64,000 nucleotides of DNA from assembly GCF_000715075.1 (NCBI RefSeq), contig NC_134095.1, forward strand, positions 13,582,222 through 13,646,221, written 5' to 3'. Of this stretch, positions 1 through 10,288 are shown in pieces (within the stretch, counting starts at the first letter, position 1; every line of letters begins with the position of its first letter). The notes under the pieces are model-generated. The model was not told where the DNA came from and did not search any database. It was given only the letters and a program-made list of their open reading frames with translations. The translations under genes were made by a program, and so were the position numbers. Source of the stretch: Nicotiana tabacum (taxonomy: Eukaryota; Streptophyta; Magnoliopsida; Solanales; Solanaceae).

Positions 1-3000
1 TTGCTAAACTCTTCTGCACTAGATCTTCTACTGATTTTACAATGACACCACAATCTTTTTCATACTTAATATGTTCGTATGCTCCTTATATATGACTAAT
101 TTCCCTCTAAAATGGTTTTCAAATTTGCATTTAGTTCAAACTTCCTTCTGAATATGGCTTGATTGATTTCTTTCCATTGTTTGCTGATTTTCTTTGTGAC
201 TCGGCCTAAGTTAAAACCCTTCTTCACCTTTTCTGACTCGGTTCATTCATGCAAAATCTCAGACCCTTTTGATTTACTGCTTGTTAATTGATTTACTTAC
301 CTTATTTGCACAAACCGTGTATTTCAAAACCCTGCCCTTAAATTACCTTTTATGTACTTGCCCCTAGTTGCATGCTTTGCACAATGTGTTTATTCAATTT
401 CTTTCCTTAAATGATTTTTACCCGTTTTGAATCTGAATCCTTTAATTAAAGGGAGTCTTGTGTAATTGATTGACAATCAGTTCCTTAACTATTTTCTTAT
501 CTTATTTCTGCCTGATTTTACACTATATAAGGCACGACCCTCTTCACAAACAACAACAGACTTTCAGAATCCTTCTGAACTCATACTTTTTCACAATAAC
601 TTTCTCTTCTTGTCTGCATTGTGGCCTGTTTACAAGACCTACTACTTTTTTTGTTTGTTTCCTTTGAAACTGGTATGTCCTGATTTAAGCTTCAGTACCA
701 CAACAATGTGTTTATTTACATTCTTTGTATCCATGTCTACTTTACTGCTTTCTGTAGAGTTCAACATTTAAATTAGTATGCTTATCCCCTACTGCCTGCT
801 TCTGCTATGAATCATCGCTCCTTATTTCTGTTTATATGCTTTGAGTTACAGTTTAAAACATGGCAATATGAAAGTTATTGTCTATGGATTGAACTTGATC
901 CCTTAGAGGATCCTAACCTCTAAACAATGTGTTCTAACATGCTTATTGGTGTGCCAGCATTTCCTATTGCTGGGTATGCCCACTATCCTATCCTTGCCTC
1001 CTTACCACCTCCCTATCCCCATTACCCCTATGTGTTTGAGAGTTGTGACTTAAGTCATGGCAATGTGAGTTGTTGCCCATGAATTTAGTTTGAACTAGTG
1101 GGGTCTTAACCTCTAAGAAAACAGGCTGGAGGGTGTGCCAGCATCTCCCATTGCTGGGTGTGCCCATCAGCCTGCTTTTCTTTTGCTCTTGCAAATTCCC
1201 CCATTCCCTTACACCCTTGTGTGTACTGATTTTAAGTTATTTCCCCTTTTCCCTTTCCCCTTTCAGAATTCTACTTTCGCACTTGCACTCCCTCTTAGTT
1301 CCTAAGTTCTGCCCCCTCTTGTGAGCCTTGCCTTGGGACCTTGAGTTCCCTCTGAACTTGGACACTTGAGGGCTGGCCCTTCCACACTGCACTATGTCTT
1401 CATCTATAATTCATTTGGGTGTGAGCACTACCCGGAGTCCATATGAGGCTCTTAGGGAACTCTGACACATCCAAATGGGAGAAAGGCTTTGAAATAAGAT
1501 ATGTTGGAGTTGGTTTACTTCATACTTCAGACAGGAAGTCTGAATCAGGCTCTCCTTGGTTGTATTTTTAATTTCTGATGTATTTTTCTTTACTTTATTT
1601 TTCTGGGCTGTAATAACTTTGTAATAAAATTCTCGGGGATGGCTAGTGAAAAGGGAGGGGTAACTATGTATGCAAAAAGCGTAGATAACCTGCCTATAAG
1701 AGTATCTGAATTTCTGCGCTTCCATATAGATACCATGTCTATAGAAATCTCTGATTTCTACATTTCCATATAGATACCATGTCAATAGGATTTCTGCATT
1801 CTCATATTAGATAACCTGCCTATAGGAATTTCTACACTCTCATGTAGATACCATGTCTATAATTATTCGAAATCTGAATTATGTATATGCATGTAGAAAA
1901 TATGCCTATAAGATTTTTTGAATCTTGCATATCCACTTCTCATTAGGCAAACATGTTTATAGGTCATAATAACCAACTGCAATTAGATATCATGTTCATA
2001 TAATACACAATACCTAGACATCATGTTTATAGGATTTCCGCATTTCACTATGTCTATAAAGGTGTTCTAAAGGGGACAAATACATAGAAAGCATGCCTAT
2101 TGGAGCTTTAATCAAAATCTGAATCGCCTCACTCGTTTATAAGCCTAAAATCAGCAATAATAATGCATTACCAGTTGCAGAACTGGCGATCTTTTGCTAA
2201 AAACTCGCCTTTCTTTCTTCAGTATGTAATTAATTCACTTCATTATTTCTGAAATTAGTAGACATCATGCCTATAAGTCTTCATCCAACACTTAGTCAAG
2301 CCGTAGGATAACTTATAAACTGAATCAGATTTTATATGCTACAACCAGCAGGCAGGCCTGATTCGGGCTTCTTATATGAACTATGTAATAAATCTGTCTG
2401 CCTAAACCTTTAAGTTTAATCAGGCCCTAAACAGTATGTGTAAGTCATGCTATTTACTTGCTTTCTTTGTTTAAAGGAGGTGTATCTGAGCCTTTCTACG
2501 TACTGTATGTTTTCCCCAATTTGCTATACATGTTTTTGTATGTCGCCTTAGTATTTTACCCTTTTGAAACCACAAATAAGCCCAATATCTCCTCCCTTTA
2601 GGATTTGTAGTCCCAAATACCTTCGGGACGGATAGGATTGGGGCGGGTAATAGCATGCAATAAGTAAACTAGACCATTCCACGCTTTAATACCTCAACAG
2701 GGCGAGAAGGGTAGATATGGATATTATGACCACGTGGTAACATCACGTGTAGCTTCTCACTGAGGAGTGATTACCGGATGTTGTGTGGGGTGATCCATAT
2801 TATTAATAAACCTAGGACCCCCCTCCTCTCCTTATGTTTCTTTCTCTTTTAAACCGTTTCTTTAAAGAAAAATCAACTTCTTTTTTACTTTGCTTATTTG
2901 TAACCCTTATGTGAAAAATCCCCTCTTATATGAAGTCTTACTTTCCTACGTGTTATTTGTACCTAAAGTTACAATAATTGTCTAGCCGAGAACCATACTA

Positions 3001-3211
3001 GTGAATCCTGAGGGGTGCGTAACACCTTCCCCTTGGGATAATTTCAAGCCCTTACCCAATCTCTGGTTGTTCAAATCAAACCTTTCTTAGTGTCCTAATG
3101 CACTTAAATCATTAGGTGGCGACTCTTCAATTCTAATCCAATTCCCGAAAGGGAACGAGTTGTCCTCCCAAATGTCATAAACCCGATTTCGCGAGAAAAA
3201 AGGGTGCGAAA
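1..3211 (+). repeat. 5' LTR of element A (partial)
   Basis: This stretch matches 12044-15245 along its length. It ends with a mutated terminus (CGAAA where the other LTRs read CGACA), followed by a GCA spacer and the primer site. The U5 part contains a degenerate repeat of about 35 bp around 1685-1870, built from variants of 'ccatgtctataggaat' and 'gcattctcatatagata'. No gene is seen, and the short ORFs here are chance. Confidence 0.93.
524..530 (+). promoter_or_regulatory. LTR TATA box, element A 5' LTR
   Basis: TATATAA followed by 'ggcacgaccc'. The same position reads TATAAAAGG in B's 5' LTR (about 45625) and TATAAAAAG in B's 3' LTR (about 57878). In A's 3' LTR it has decayed to TATTAAAG (about 12567). 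Conservation across four LTRs at one site supports a core promoter. Transcription start would be about 30 bp downstream, which is inferred. Confidence 0.7.
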
Positions 3212-3214
3212 GCA

Positions 3215-3232
3215 TGGCGACTCTGTTGGGGA
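3215..3232 (+). other. Primer-binding site, tRNA-Arg type (element A)
   Basis: TGGCGACTCTGTTGGGGA lies three bases after the LTR end. Primer sites of this form in Ogre/Tat elements are described as complementary to the 3' end of tRNA-Arg. B carries TGGCGACTCTACTGGGGA at the same place. Confidence 0.85.
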
Positions 3233-3918
3233 TTTTTAGGCTTTTACCATTTCAGACTATTATTGTGATTTATGCTTCTTTATGCGCAATTATTTGTTTA
3301 TTACTTTTAAGCATTCAATTTTCTTTTCGATTGCAAAGCTGACTTGCCTTTTTGTTTTTTTTCCTTTACTACTTTCCTTTACTATCGCTTTAAATTATGA
3401 AAAACTGTTGTATTTACTGCTTTCCTAACGTGCAAATACGTGACAGCCTGCTTTAATTGTTGCATAATCATATTCAACATCATATTCCACTCGTGCCAAA
3501 TAAAATACCATAGCAACGCTTATAATGAGTGGTTGCGCTCTTCCGATATTATCACCCCTAAATTCGGAAAAGGCGTATTTGCGGTAAAACCAGTCGATCA
3601 ACGGTGTAGTCGACGGTTCCGTGCCTTTCCCCCTTGAGTTGTCCGCTCAAGGGTATTAGTCTAAAACCCCATAGAAACCTTACTCTGTTTAAACTGTGTA
3701 TGCATCATGGTCAAACCCAGCCAAGTCAATTGTGTTGTCCGCATAATGACTCTTTAAGATAGTCTTGTCAAAAGTTCACTGGGTTTCCCTAAAACCCAAA
3801 CGGACATTATCCCGTTCTGTGCATTTATTTGGAGAACTAGATGCATTTATGCTAATTGTTGATATTAAATAGTCGAGTCTGGTGGGGGTAAGGGCCTAAC
3901 CCTTTTGTTTTGCAGAAA
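3233..3918 (+). other. Untranslated leader of element A
   Basis: No coding region is seen. About 280 bp here (roughly 3498-3776) are absent from element B, whose leader joins the two sides directly. Near the end lie a donor-like GGGG|GTAAGG (GT at 3888) and an acceptor-like TTTTGCAG just before the ORF1 start codon. Confidence 0.75.
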
Positions 3919-4239
3919 ATGAGTCACGAAGTCCCCAGTTTTGGTATGATTAGCATGCCTCCACTCTTGCTAGACTGGTAGAGGAGTCTTCCATCAAATG
4001 ACCAAATCAACAAGTGGAAAGAGAGGGCCTCCAAAGCTAGCGAAAAATTAGAATATCTGGAGTACAGTCTGCTGGAATTGGAAGGGAAAGTGAGGAAGAG
4101 AGTCACCGACTGCCAGAACGCTGAAGGAAATAAAGGAGAACACATGGCAAAGGCATTTCTACTAGTAAACCTACGCGAGCTGGAGGATTTGATTAACGAG
4201 AGCATTCAACCTGAGGAAGGTCCTGCTGGGACCAAATAG
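3919..4239 (+). pseudogene. ORF1 remnant of element A (coiled-coil end only)
   Basis: An ATG opens a 107-codon frame with one internal stop (TGG TAG, where B reads TGG TGG). The first 20 or so residues match the start of B's 529-codon ORF1, and the remainder matches B's coiled-coil C-terminus, ending in the same GTK* (gly-thr-lys). The missing 1266 bp equal 422 codons exactly, so the deletion that removed the DUF7745-like domain was in frame. The role of ORF1 is unknown. In Ogre-type elements an extra ORF upstream of gag is known. Confidence 0.75.
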
Positions 4240-4546
4240 ATAGGAATTTGTTTTTTCGCTTTATGAATGTAATAAGGCCAATGGCCACTAGTGACATTTT
4301 ATTTCCTGTTATTTAGCGTCATTTTGGGATTTGTCTACTTTTATCAATAAAATGAGGCATCTAGCATTCTAAGTTCTCCAAATCAACTTGTTGCTAGGCC
4401 TACCTCGGGCACAACAAGTTCCCCAAATTAGGACACGATTTACATTCTTGCACTATGTGTTTAAATATCGCAACATCTTTTCCTTATAATCCTCACTAAC
4501 TTGTTACCTTTTGTTTTATTTTTCATTTTTATTCCCCTCCCCAAAG
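4240..4546 (+). other. Spacer between ORF1 and gag, intron-like
   Basis: This stretch is AT-rich with no ORF. It ends in a long pyrimidine tract (TTTTATTTTTCATTTTTATT, then CCCCTCCCCAAAG) that looks like a splice acceptor, with AG at 4545-4546. The gag frame is entered directly after it. B has the same layout, with AG at 50465-50466. Confidence 0.5.
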
Positions 4547-5311
4547 GTTAATTCGTGCACTCTGGCATCGTGATCATATTTCACAAGATCCAAGAGCCCT
4601 CCACCCACTCCTCCTCCTAGCCTCGTCAGAAACATGAACAAAGGAAGGATGGAAGATTTGAACAACACCAAAAAGGAAAACTCAACTGAACGGGTAGAGG
4701 TTACTCATAGTGCTCAGGTCTCCAAAGAAAGTGCGTCCCAACTCGAGCAAAAGTTGTTGAAATTTCAAGAGGAACTTGACCAAGTTCGGAACTTGGCAAA
4801 TCTGTCATTTTCCCTCACTACCCCAGATATCAACCCCATACCTCCACAAAATATCCCAAAACTACAAGACCATCCCGCTTCTCACCACCACTGCAACACC
4901 TGCCATACCCCAAACAACACTCTACTACTCATCCTAGAACCTCAGAACTCCACAAATGACCATTTCCGCACACCAGACCACCATAACACTCCTATCTACA
5001 TGGGATATGAGTACACTTGGGAAGAATTCAACAACTGGTCGCCACCATGGCACGGTCCATACTATCCGCTGGAGCAGCCAATACCACATTTGGAGCAGAC
5101 TTTCCAGCCGGCAGATGTTATCTATGGGTCGGAAGAAGAGGAAGCACTGGCAACAGTGAGGAATTTGTTCCTAGAAGGTGATGACATGGATTGTTGTGTC
5201 ATCTTCAAGGAGAAGGGGGAGGAAGGCCCTTCTATACAGGCCGTAAGCCGAGGAGCATGCCTCAACAATTGGACCATCAGAACTACCAGAGCCCGGAAAG
5301 CCTCGGGGTAG
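4547..5311 (+). pseudogene. gag remnant of element A
   Basis: The frame runs from the putative acceptor through a serine/proline-rich start (one TGA, where B reads TCA), then a short helical segment with a heptad-like SQLEQKLLKFQEELDQ, then a proline/histidine/asparagine-rich stretch. It ends in an acidic segment (YGSEEEEALATV) and a tail that I associate with the region just before pol in this family. The capsid core and a CCHC zinc knuckle, expected in a functional Tat Gag, are absent. The ATG at 4634 gives 225 codons, but the match to B begins upstream of it, so the true start is uncertain. Confidence 0.6.
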
Positions 5312-5400
5312 CAAGGCTGAACAAAGCATCATGCACTATATTTTATTTTTACTAGTTGATTTTCCTTTCGCATTTTGAATTTTCGCAATAAGATCTTCCA

Positions 5401-6803
5401 ATGTTCAAAACAGTTATGAAATTTATCAAAGCATTTCGGTTTCCTTACAAATCTTACTCTTATTATTTTCTCTCATTACTTTATTTATACAGCATTACTA
5501 TTACCTATCTTGATGAACCAATGGTTGTGGCATGCAACGAGACAACGCAACAAAAGAACATAGATTCAGAGGAAGATGATATACCAGAAGAGATTGTTAA
5601 AGAAGTCGAGAAATTTGAGAACAGGCCGAAGTCCAACCTGGACGAGATTGAGATTGTTAACCTGGGAGATGTAAACAATGTCAAAGAAACACAAATTAGC
5701 GTTCACTTATCACCGTCAAAAAAGGAATAGTACACAGAATTTCTAAGAAAATACGAGGACATATTCGCCTGGTCATATGATGACATGACTGGTCTGAGCA
5801 CATCTATTGTGGCCTACAAACTGCCAACTGATTCGACATGTCTACCGGTAAAGCAGAAGCTCAGAAAGTTCAAGCCTGATATGAGTCTGAAGATCAAAGA
5901 AGAAGTCACTAAGCAGGTCAAAGATAAGGTTCTCAGGGTAGTAGAATATCTGACATGGTTAGCCAATATTGTGCCGGTGCCGAAGAATGATGGGAAGGTC
6001 AGAGTCTGTGTCGACTACCGGGATCTCAATCAGGCCAGTCTAAAGGATGACTTCCCCTTGCCGAACATAAACATCCTGATCGACAATTGCACTAAGCATG
6101 AGTTGCAATCATTTGTAGATTGTTTCGCTGGATATCATCATATCTAGATGGACGATGAAGATGCTGAGAAAATGGCTTTCATTACGCCGTGGGGGATGTA
6201 CTGCTACAAGATGATGCCATTCAGGTTAAAGAATGGATGGGCCACCTACATGACGGCCATGACTACTATTTTCCATGATATGATACACAAGGAGATTGAG
6301 GTGTATGTAGATGATGTCATCATAAAGTCCAAGAAAGCCACTGATCACATGGAAGATTTGAGGAAGTTCTTCAACAGACTAAGAAGGTACAACCTGAAAC
6401 TGAATCCCGCGAAATGTGCATTTGGGGTTCCTGCCGGAGAACTACTTGGGTTCATTGTGAGTCGCGGAGGGATAGAACTGGATCCATCAAAGGTCAAAGC
6501 TATTCAAGAACTGCCACCGCCAAAGAACAAGAAGGACGTAATGAGCTTCTTGGAGAGACTCAACTACATCAGTCGGTTGATAGCACAATCTACTGTCATC
6601 TGTGAGCCAATCTTTAAGATGTTGAAAAAAGATGCCGCTGCCAAATGGACTGATGACTGCCAAAAGGCCTTCGACAGAATCAAGAAGTACCTGTTAACAC
6701 CACCAGTTTTGGTCCCGCCCGAGCCGGGTAAACCTCTATTACTCTACCTTGCAGTATTGGATGGAGCGTTCGATTACGTTCTAGGTCAGCATGATGAAAT
6801 AGG
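5401..6803 (+). pseudogene. pol of element A: reverse transcriptase
   Basis: One frame with two stops (TAG at 5728 and 6145) covers the pre-RT linker and the reverse transcriptase that copies element RNA. Visible RT landmarks are the KVRVCVDYRDLN finger/palm motif, VDCFAGYHHI, the catalytic EVYVDDVIIKSK (YVDD intact), and the GFIVSRGGIELDPSK connection. Several core residues are changed, for example PFRLKNGWATY where B has PFGLKNAGAAY. No protease (D-S/T-G) motif is seen between gag and RT. The frame breaks at the deletion scar immediately downstream. B's RT (51000-52020) is closely similar and collinear. Confidence 0.9.
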
Positions 6804-6810
6804 GAGGAAG
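6804..6810 (+). other. Deletion scar that removed both RNase H domains
   Basis: GAGGAAG is present once here and twice in B, at 52015-52021 and 52862-52868. One copy plus the 847 bp between them are missing in A. Because 847 is not a multiple of three, the deletion also shifts the frame into integrase. Confidence 0.85.
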
Positions 6811-8075
6811 AAGCAGACGGAAAGCCTTGGTTTCATGATATCAAGGAATATTTGATGAAAGAAGAATACCCAGAACTTGCAAATCCTACTCAGAAACGTA
6901 CACTTCGGAGGTTGTCCAATAATTTCTTTCATAATGGAGGAATCATGTATAGGAGGACTTCTGATTTAGGATTGCTAAGATGTGTCGACGCAAAAGAAGC
7001 ATCTAAACTGCTAGAAAAAATCCACATTAGGACCTGCGGTCCACATATGAATGGCTTTGTTTTAGCAAAGAAGATACTCCGGACTGGTTACTTCTAGATG
7101 ACTATGGAGATGGACTGCATCCAATACGTCCGAAAGTGTCACCGCTATCAGATACATGCAGACAGGATAAAAGTGCCTCCAAATGAGCTTAATGCGACAA
7201 GCTCGCTATGGCCGTTAGTCGCATGAGGAATGGATGTTATTGGACCAATCGAACCTAACGCTTCAAACGGGCACAAGTTTATCCTAGTAGCAATTGATTA
7301 TTTCACCAAATGGGTTGAAGCAACTTCTTATAGGGCAGTGACTAAGAAAGTCATGGCGGATTTTTTCCGTGACCGTATCGTGTGTCGGTTCAGAATTCTA
7401 GAGTCAATTATTACTGATAATGGCTCCAACCTCAATAGTGATTTGATGAAATCCATGTGTGAAACCTTCAAGATCAAACACAAGAATTCTACAGCCTATA
7501 GACCTCAGATGAACGGAGCTGTAGAGGCCGCCAACAAGAATATCAAGAAGATACTAAGGAAAATGATAGAGAAGCATAAGAAGTGGCACGAGAGGGTATC
7601 ATTTGCTTTATTGGGGTACCACACCACAGTCCACACATCAACTAGGGCAACCCCCTACATGTTGGTTTATGGTACAAAAGCAGTCATTCCCGCCGAAGTA
7701 GAAATTCCCTCCCCAAGGATCATACAAGAAGCTGAGCTCAACGATGCAGAATGGGTAAAGAGTCGTTGCGAACAACTAGCTCTTATAGATGGAAAGAGAA
7801 TGAATGCAGTTTTCCATGGTCAGCTTTCTTAGAACAAAATGTCCAGAGCCTTCAACAAAAGAGTCAAGCCAAGACAATTCACACCAGGGCAGCTGGTATT
7901 AAAGAAGATTTTCCCGCATCAAGATGAAGCCAAAGGGAAATTCTCTCCCAACTGGCACGTTCCGTACATGGTTCACCGGGTTCTAACAGGAGGAGCCCTC
8001 ATACTTGCAGAAATGGACGGGAAAGTTTGACCAAAGCCGATCAATTTAGATGCAGTCAAGCGATACTATGTGTAA
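6811..8075 (+). pseudogene. pol of element A: integrase
   Basis: The frame continues to TAA at 8073-8075 with stops at 7095, 7224, 7830 and 8028. These read TAG or TGA where TGG or CAG is expected, so they are transition mutations. The zinc-binding domain (about 7018-7170) keeps His, His and one Cys, but the second Cys of the C-x-x-C pair is Tyr (KCHRYQ). The catalytic core starts at 7230. Counting from that Met, the DDE residues are D2, D63 and E99 (TDNG and NGAVEAANK), with the standard 35 residues between the last two. A C-terminal region with an FNKRVKPRQFTPGQLVLKK motif follows. I see no chromodomain, as expected for Tat. Integrase would insert the cDNA; this copy cannot be translated intact. 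Confidence 0.9.
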
Positions 8076-8212
8076 CCTTTATGCTTTCTTTTATAATGTA
8101 ATTTGAACTACGCCTGACCTGATTCCCGTTTAAGAGGGGATACGTAGACAACCCTATGAATTCGGTCACAATACAATAAAATTTTCACTTCCCCCACTAT
8201 TGGAAACTAGGG

Positions 8213-8243
8213 CAGAATTTTGAGGAGGACCCTCAAAATTCTG
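8213..8243 (+). other. Post-pol hairpin 1 (element A)
   Basis: A perfect inverted repeat: arm CAGAATTTTGAGG, 5-base loop, then the 13-base complement. B has the same hairpin at 53885-53915. It lies about 140 bp after the pol stop. Confidence 0.8.
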
Positions 8244-8304
8244 AAGTCGATTCCAGCCATTTATCATTAACAACCATCAGAAGTAGCATCCCAGTAATCT
8301 AGGG

Positions 8305-8335
8305 CAGAATTTTGAGAAGGACCCTCAAAATTCCG
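8305..8335 (+). other. Post-pol hairpin 2 (element A)
   Basis: A second, slightly imperfect copy of the hairpin at 8213. It again follows 'agggcagaattttgag'. B's equivalent is at 53977-54007. Confidence 0.7.
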
Positions 8336-8808
8336 GAGCAAGAGAAGTTGCAATGTCTTGAACCACGTCGCAGTCGTCGGTTCATCTAAAGAAAACTATT
8401 CTTAATTATGTATTTATGTTACATTTTCTTTACTAAAATCATGCATGTTTATTTCTAAAATCGCTCTGTTTAGCAATGCTACCCCAATGATACGGGCAGT
8501 ATCACCAGATCAAAATCGAGCAGGTCAAGCAAAGTCAGTAGGGGACGTGAACTAACCTTTCCCCTTTACAAAACTCATGATTTTTCTTTGGATGCAGGTA
8601 CTTGAGTTGCAAAATCATCAAATATGACATACACTCATGAGACTCACACTATTCAGAAATACAACTCTCAGAACTTTTGCACTTATTCGCAGTTGCTATC
8701 CGCACACAACAATGTCCCCAGTAGGCACAATGTCCCCAGCAATCACGATACCGCAATCCGCTATCAGCTAAGAAAACTCTATTGCCATTTGCCATTTTTA
8801 CTTCCTGC
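8336..8808 (+). other. 3' untranslated region of A, no gene
   Basis: Unique sequence shared with B (54008-54464). I see no coding region, only short chance ORFs. Confidence 0.6.
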
Positions 8809-9416
8809 ATAAGGCTACCATTTTGCCTTCTGAGGTTAAGCTCTACCTCCACCCGTATTTCCTACATTGCATAAGGCTACCATTCTGCCTTCCGAGGTTA
8901 AGCTCTACCTCCATCTGCATTTCCTGCATTGCATAAGGCTACCATTATGCCTTCCGAGGTTAAACTCTACCTCCATCTGCATTTCCTGCATTGCATAAGG
9001 CTACCATTCTGCCTTCTGAGACTAAGCTCTATCTCCATCTGCATTTCCTGCATTGCATAAGGCTACCATTCTACCTTCCGAGACTAAGCTCTATCTCCAT
9101 CTGCATTTTAGGCATTGCATAAGGCTACCATTCTACCTTCCGAGACTAAGCTCTATCTCCATCTGCATTCTCTGTATTGCATAAGGCTACCATTCTGCCT
9201 TTCGAGTCTAAGCTCTGTCTCCATCTGCATTCTCTGTATTGCATAAGTCTACCATTTTGCCTTCCGAGACTAAGCTCTGTCTCCATCTGCATTCTCTACA
9301 TTGCATAAGGCTACCATTCTGCCTTTCGAGACTAAGCTCTGTCTCCATCTGCATTCCCTGCATTGCATAAGGCTACCATTCTGCCTTATGAGGTTAAGCT
9401 CTACCTCCATCTGCAT
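8809..9416 (+). repeat. 62-bp tandem array, ten units (element A)
   Basis: Units begin 'ataaggctaccattctgcc' at 8809, 8871, 8933, 8995, 9057, 9119, 9181, 9243, 9305 and 9367. Every spacing is exactly 62 bp, so there are substitutions but no indels. The last unit is cut at about 50 bp, where the next array begins. B has six units of the same repeat. Confidence 0.92.
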
Positions 9417-9670
9417 GGCTGAAATATCGCCACTTGATTTACATTCTGCATCGGCTGAAAGATCGCCACTTCATCTACATCTTGCATGGCTGAAATATCG
9501 CCACTTCATTTACATCTTGCATCGGCTGAAAGATCGCCACTTCATTTACATCTTGCATGGCTGAAATATCACCACTTTATTTAAATATTGCATTGGCTGA
9601 AAGATCGCCACTTCATTTACATCTTGCATCGGCTGAAAGATCGCCACCTTCTGCATCTCATGGGCTGAAA
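9417..9670 (+). repeat. 35/36-bp tandem array (element A)
   Basis: About seven units starting 'ggctgaaagatcgccactt'. They end alternately in CAT or CATC, so the period switches between 35 and 36 bp. The first starts at 9417, directly abutting the 62-bp array. The same pair of arrays in the same order occurs in B (54825-55015). Confidence 0.85.
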
Positions 9671-10275
9671 GATCGTCAATCTATCCAAAGGTGTCATTGT
9701 TCGAAGGCACCATTTTCATAGCCCGAAAACGCCATGCCATGGCCTGAGGAACCCTTTTATTTTTTGCATATCATTATTCAAAGGCGTCATAGTTCGAAGG
9801 CATCATTCTCATAACCCGAGAGCATCATTTCATGGCTTGCGAATCCCTTATCATATGCTTCATGGCCCAGGACGTCATGGTCTAAGGACATCATCCTCAC
9901 CGTCCAAAGACAACATTCATGGTCCAATGGGAACTTGCATCACGTTTAAATTTCCGCACAATATACACTTGTATTGCTTATTTGCAGGTAAACCGGCGAG
10001 CAACGGCTGTCTCAACAGGGGCAACCCCACTCCAATTCCCACAGCTCTACTAGACTTTAACGATCCATCTCAACCCGAACATCTCGTCCGTTCTTGAAAA
10101 TCACCATCGACATATTCCGCCGACGGATCCTGAACTACATATGGCCTCATTCCTGTAAGACCAGGGATATGTAGGCAGCTCAGGAGCCAGAGCTCGGTCA
10201 AATTCTTCAAACCATTCCGTTCGGTCAAATTGGCCATCATATCTTTACATGACAACTCTTTCATCCTTCCCAGGT
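9671..10275 (+). other. Terminal 3' untranslated region of A
   Basis: Degenerate short repeats (variants of 'ttcgaaggcaccattttcatagc') run to about 9900, followed by unique sequence up to the polypurine tract. B matches it at 55016-55612. No coding region is supported. Confidence 0.6.
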
Positions 10276-10288
10276 AAAGAGGGGCAGC
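10276..10288 (+). other. Polypurine tract (element A)
   Basis: AAAGAGGGGCAGC directly precedes the TGTTGATAC start of the 3' LTR. B has AAAGAGGAGCAGC at the same place. This is the plus-strand primer site. Confidence 0.88.

Noticed and set aside
5401..8075. Possible endogenous pararetrovirus (caulimovirid) sequence
   Set aside because: The copy has LTRs, an integrase with a DDE core, a primer site and a polypurine tract, all of Ty3/gypsy type, and no movement-protein motif.
8809..9670. CRISPR-like look of the regular 62-bp and 35/36-bp arrays
   Set aside because: The units are direct tandem copies with no unique spacers, and they lie in the 3' untranslated region of a plant retrotransposon.
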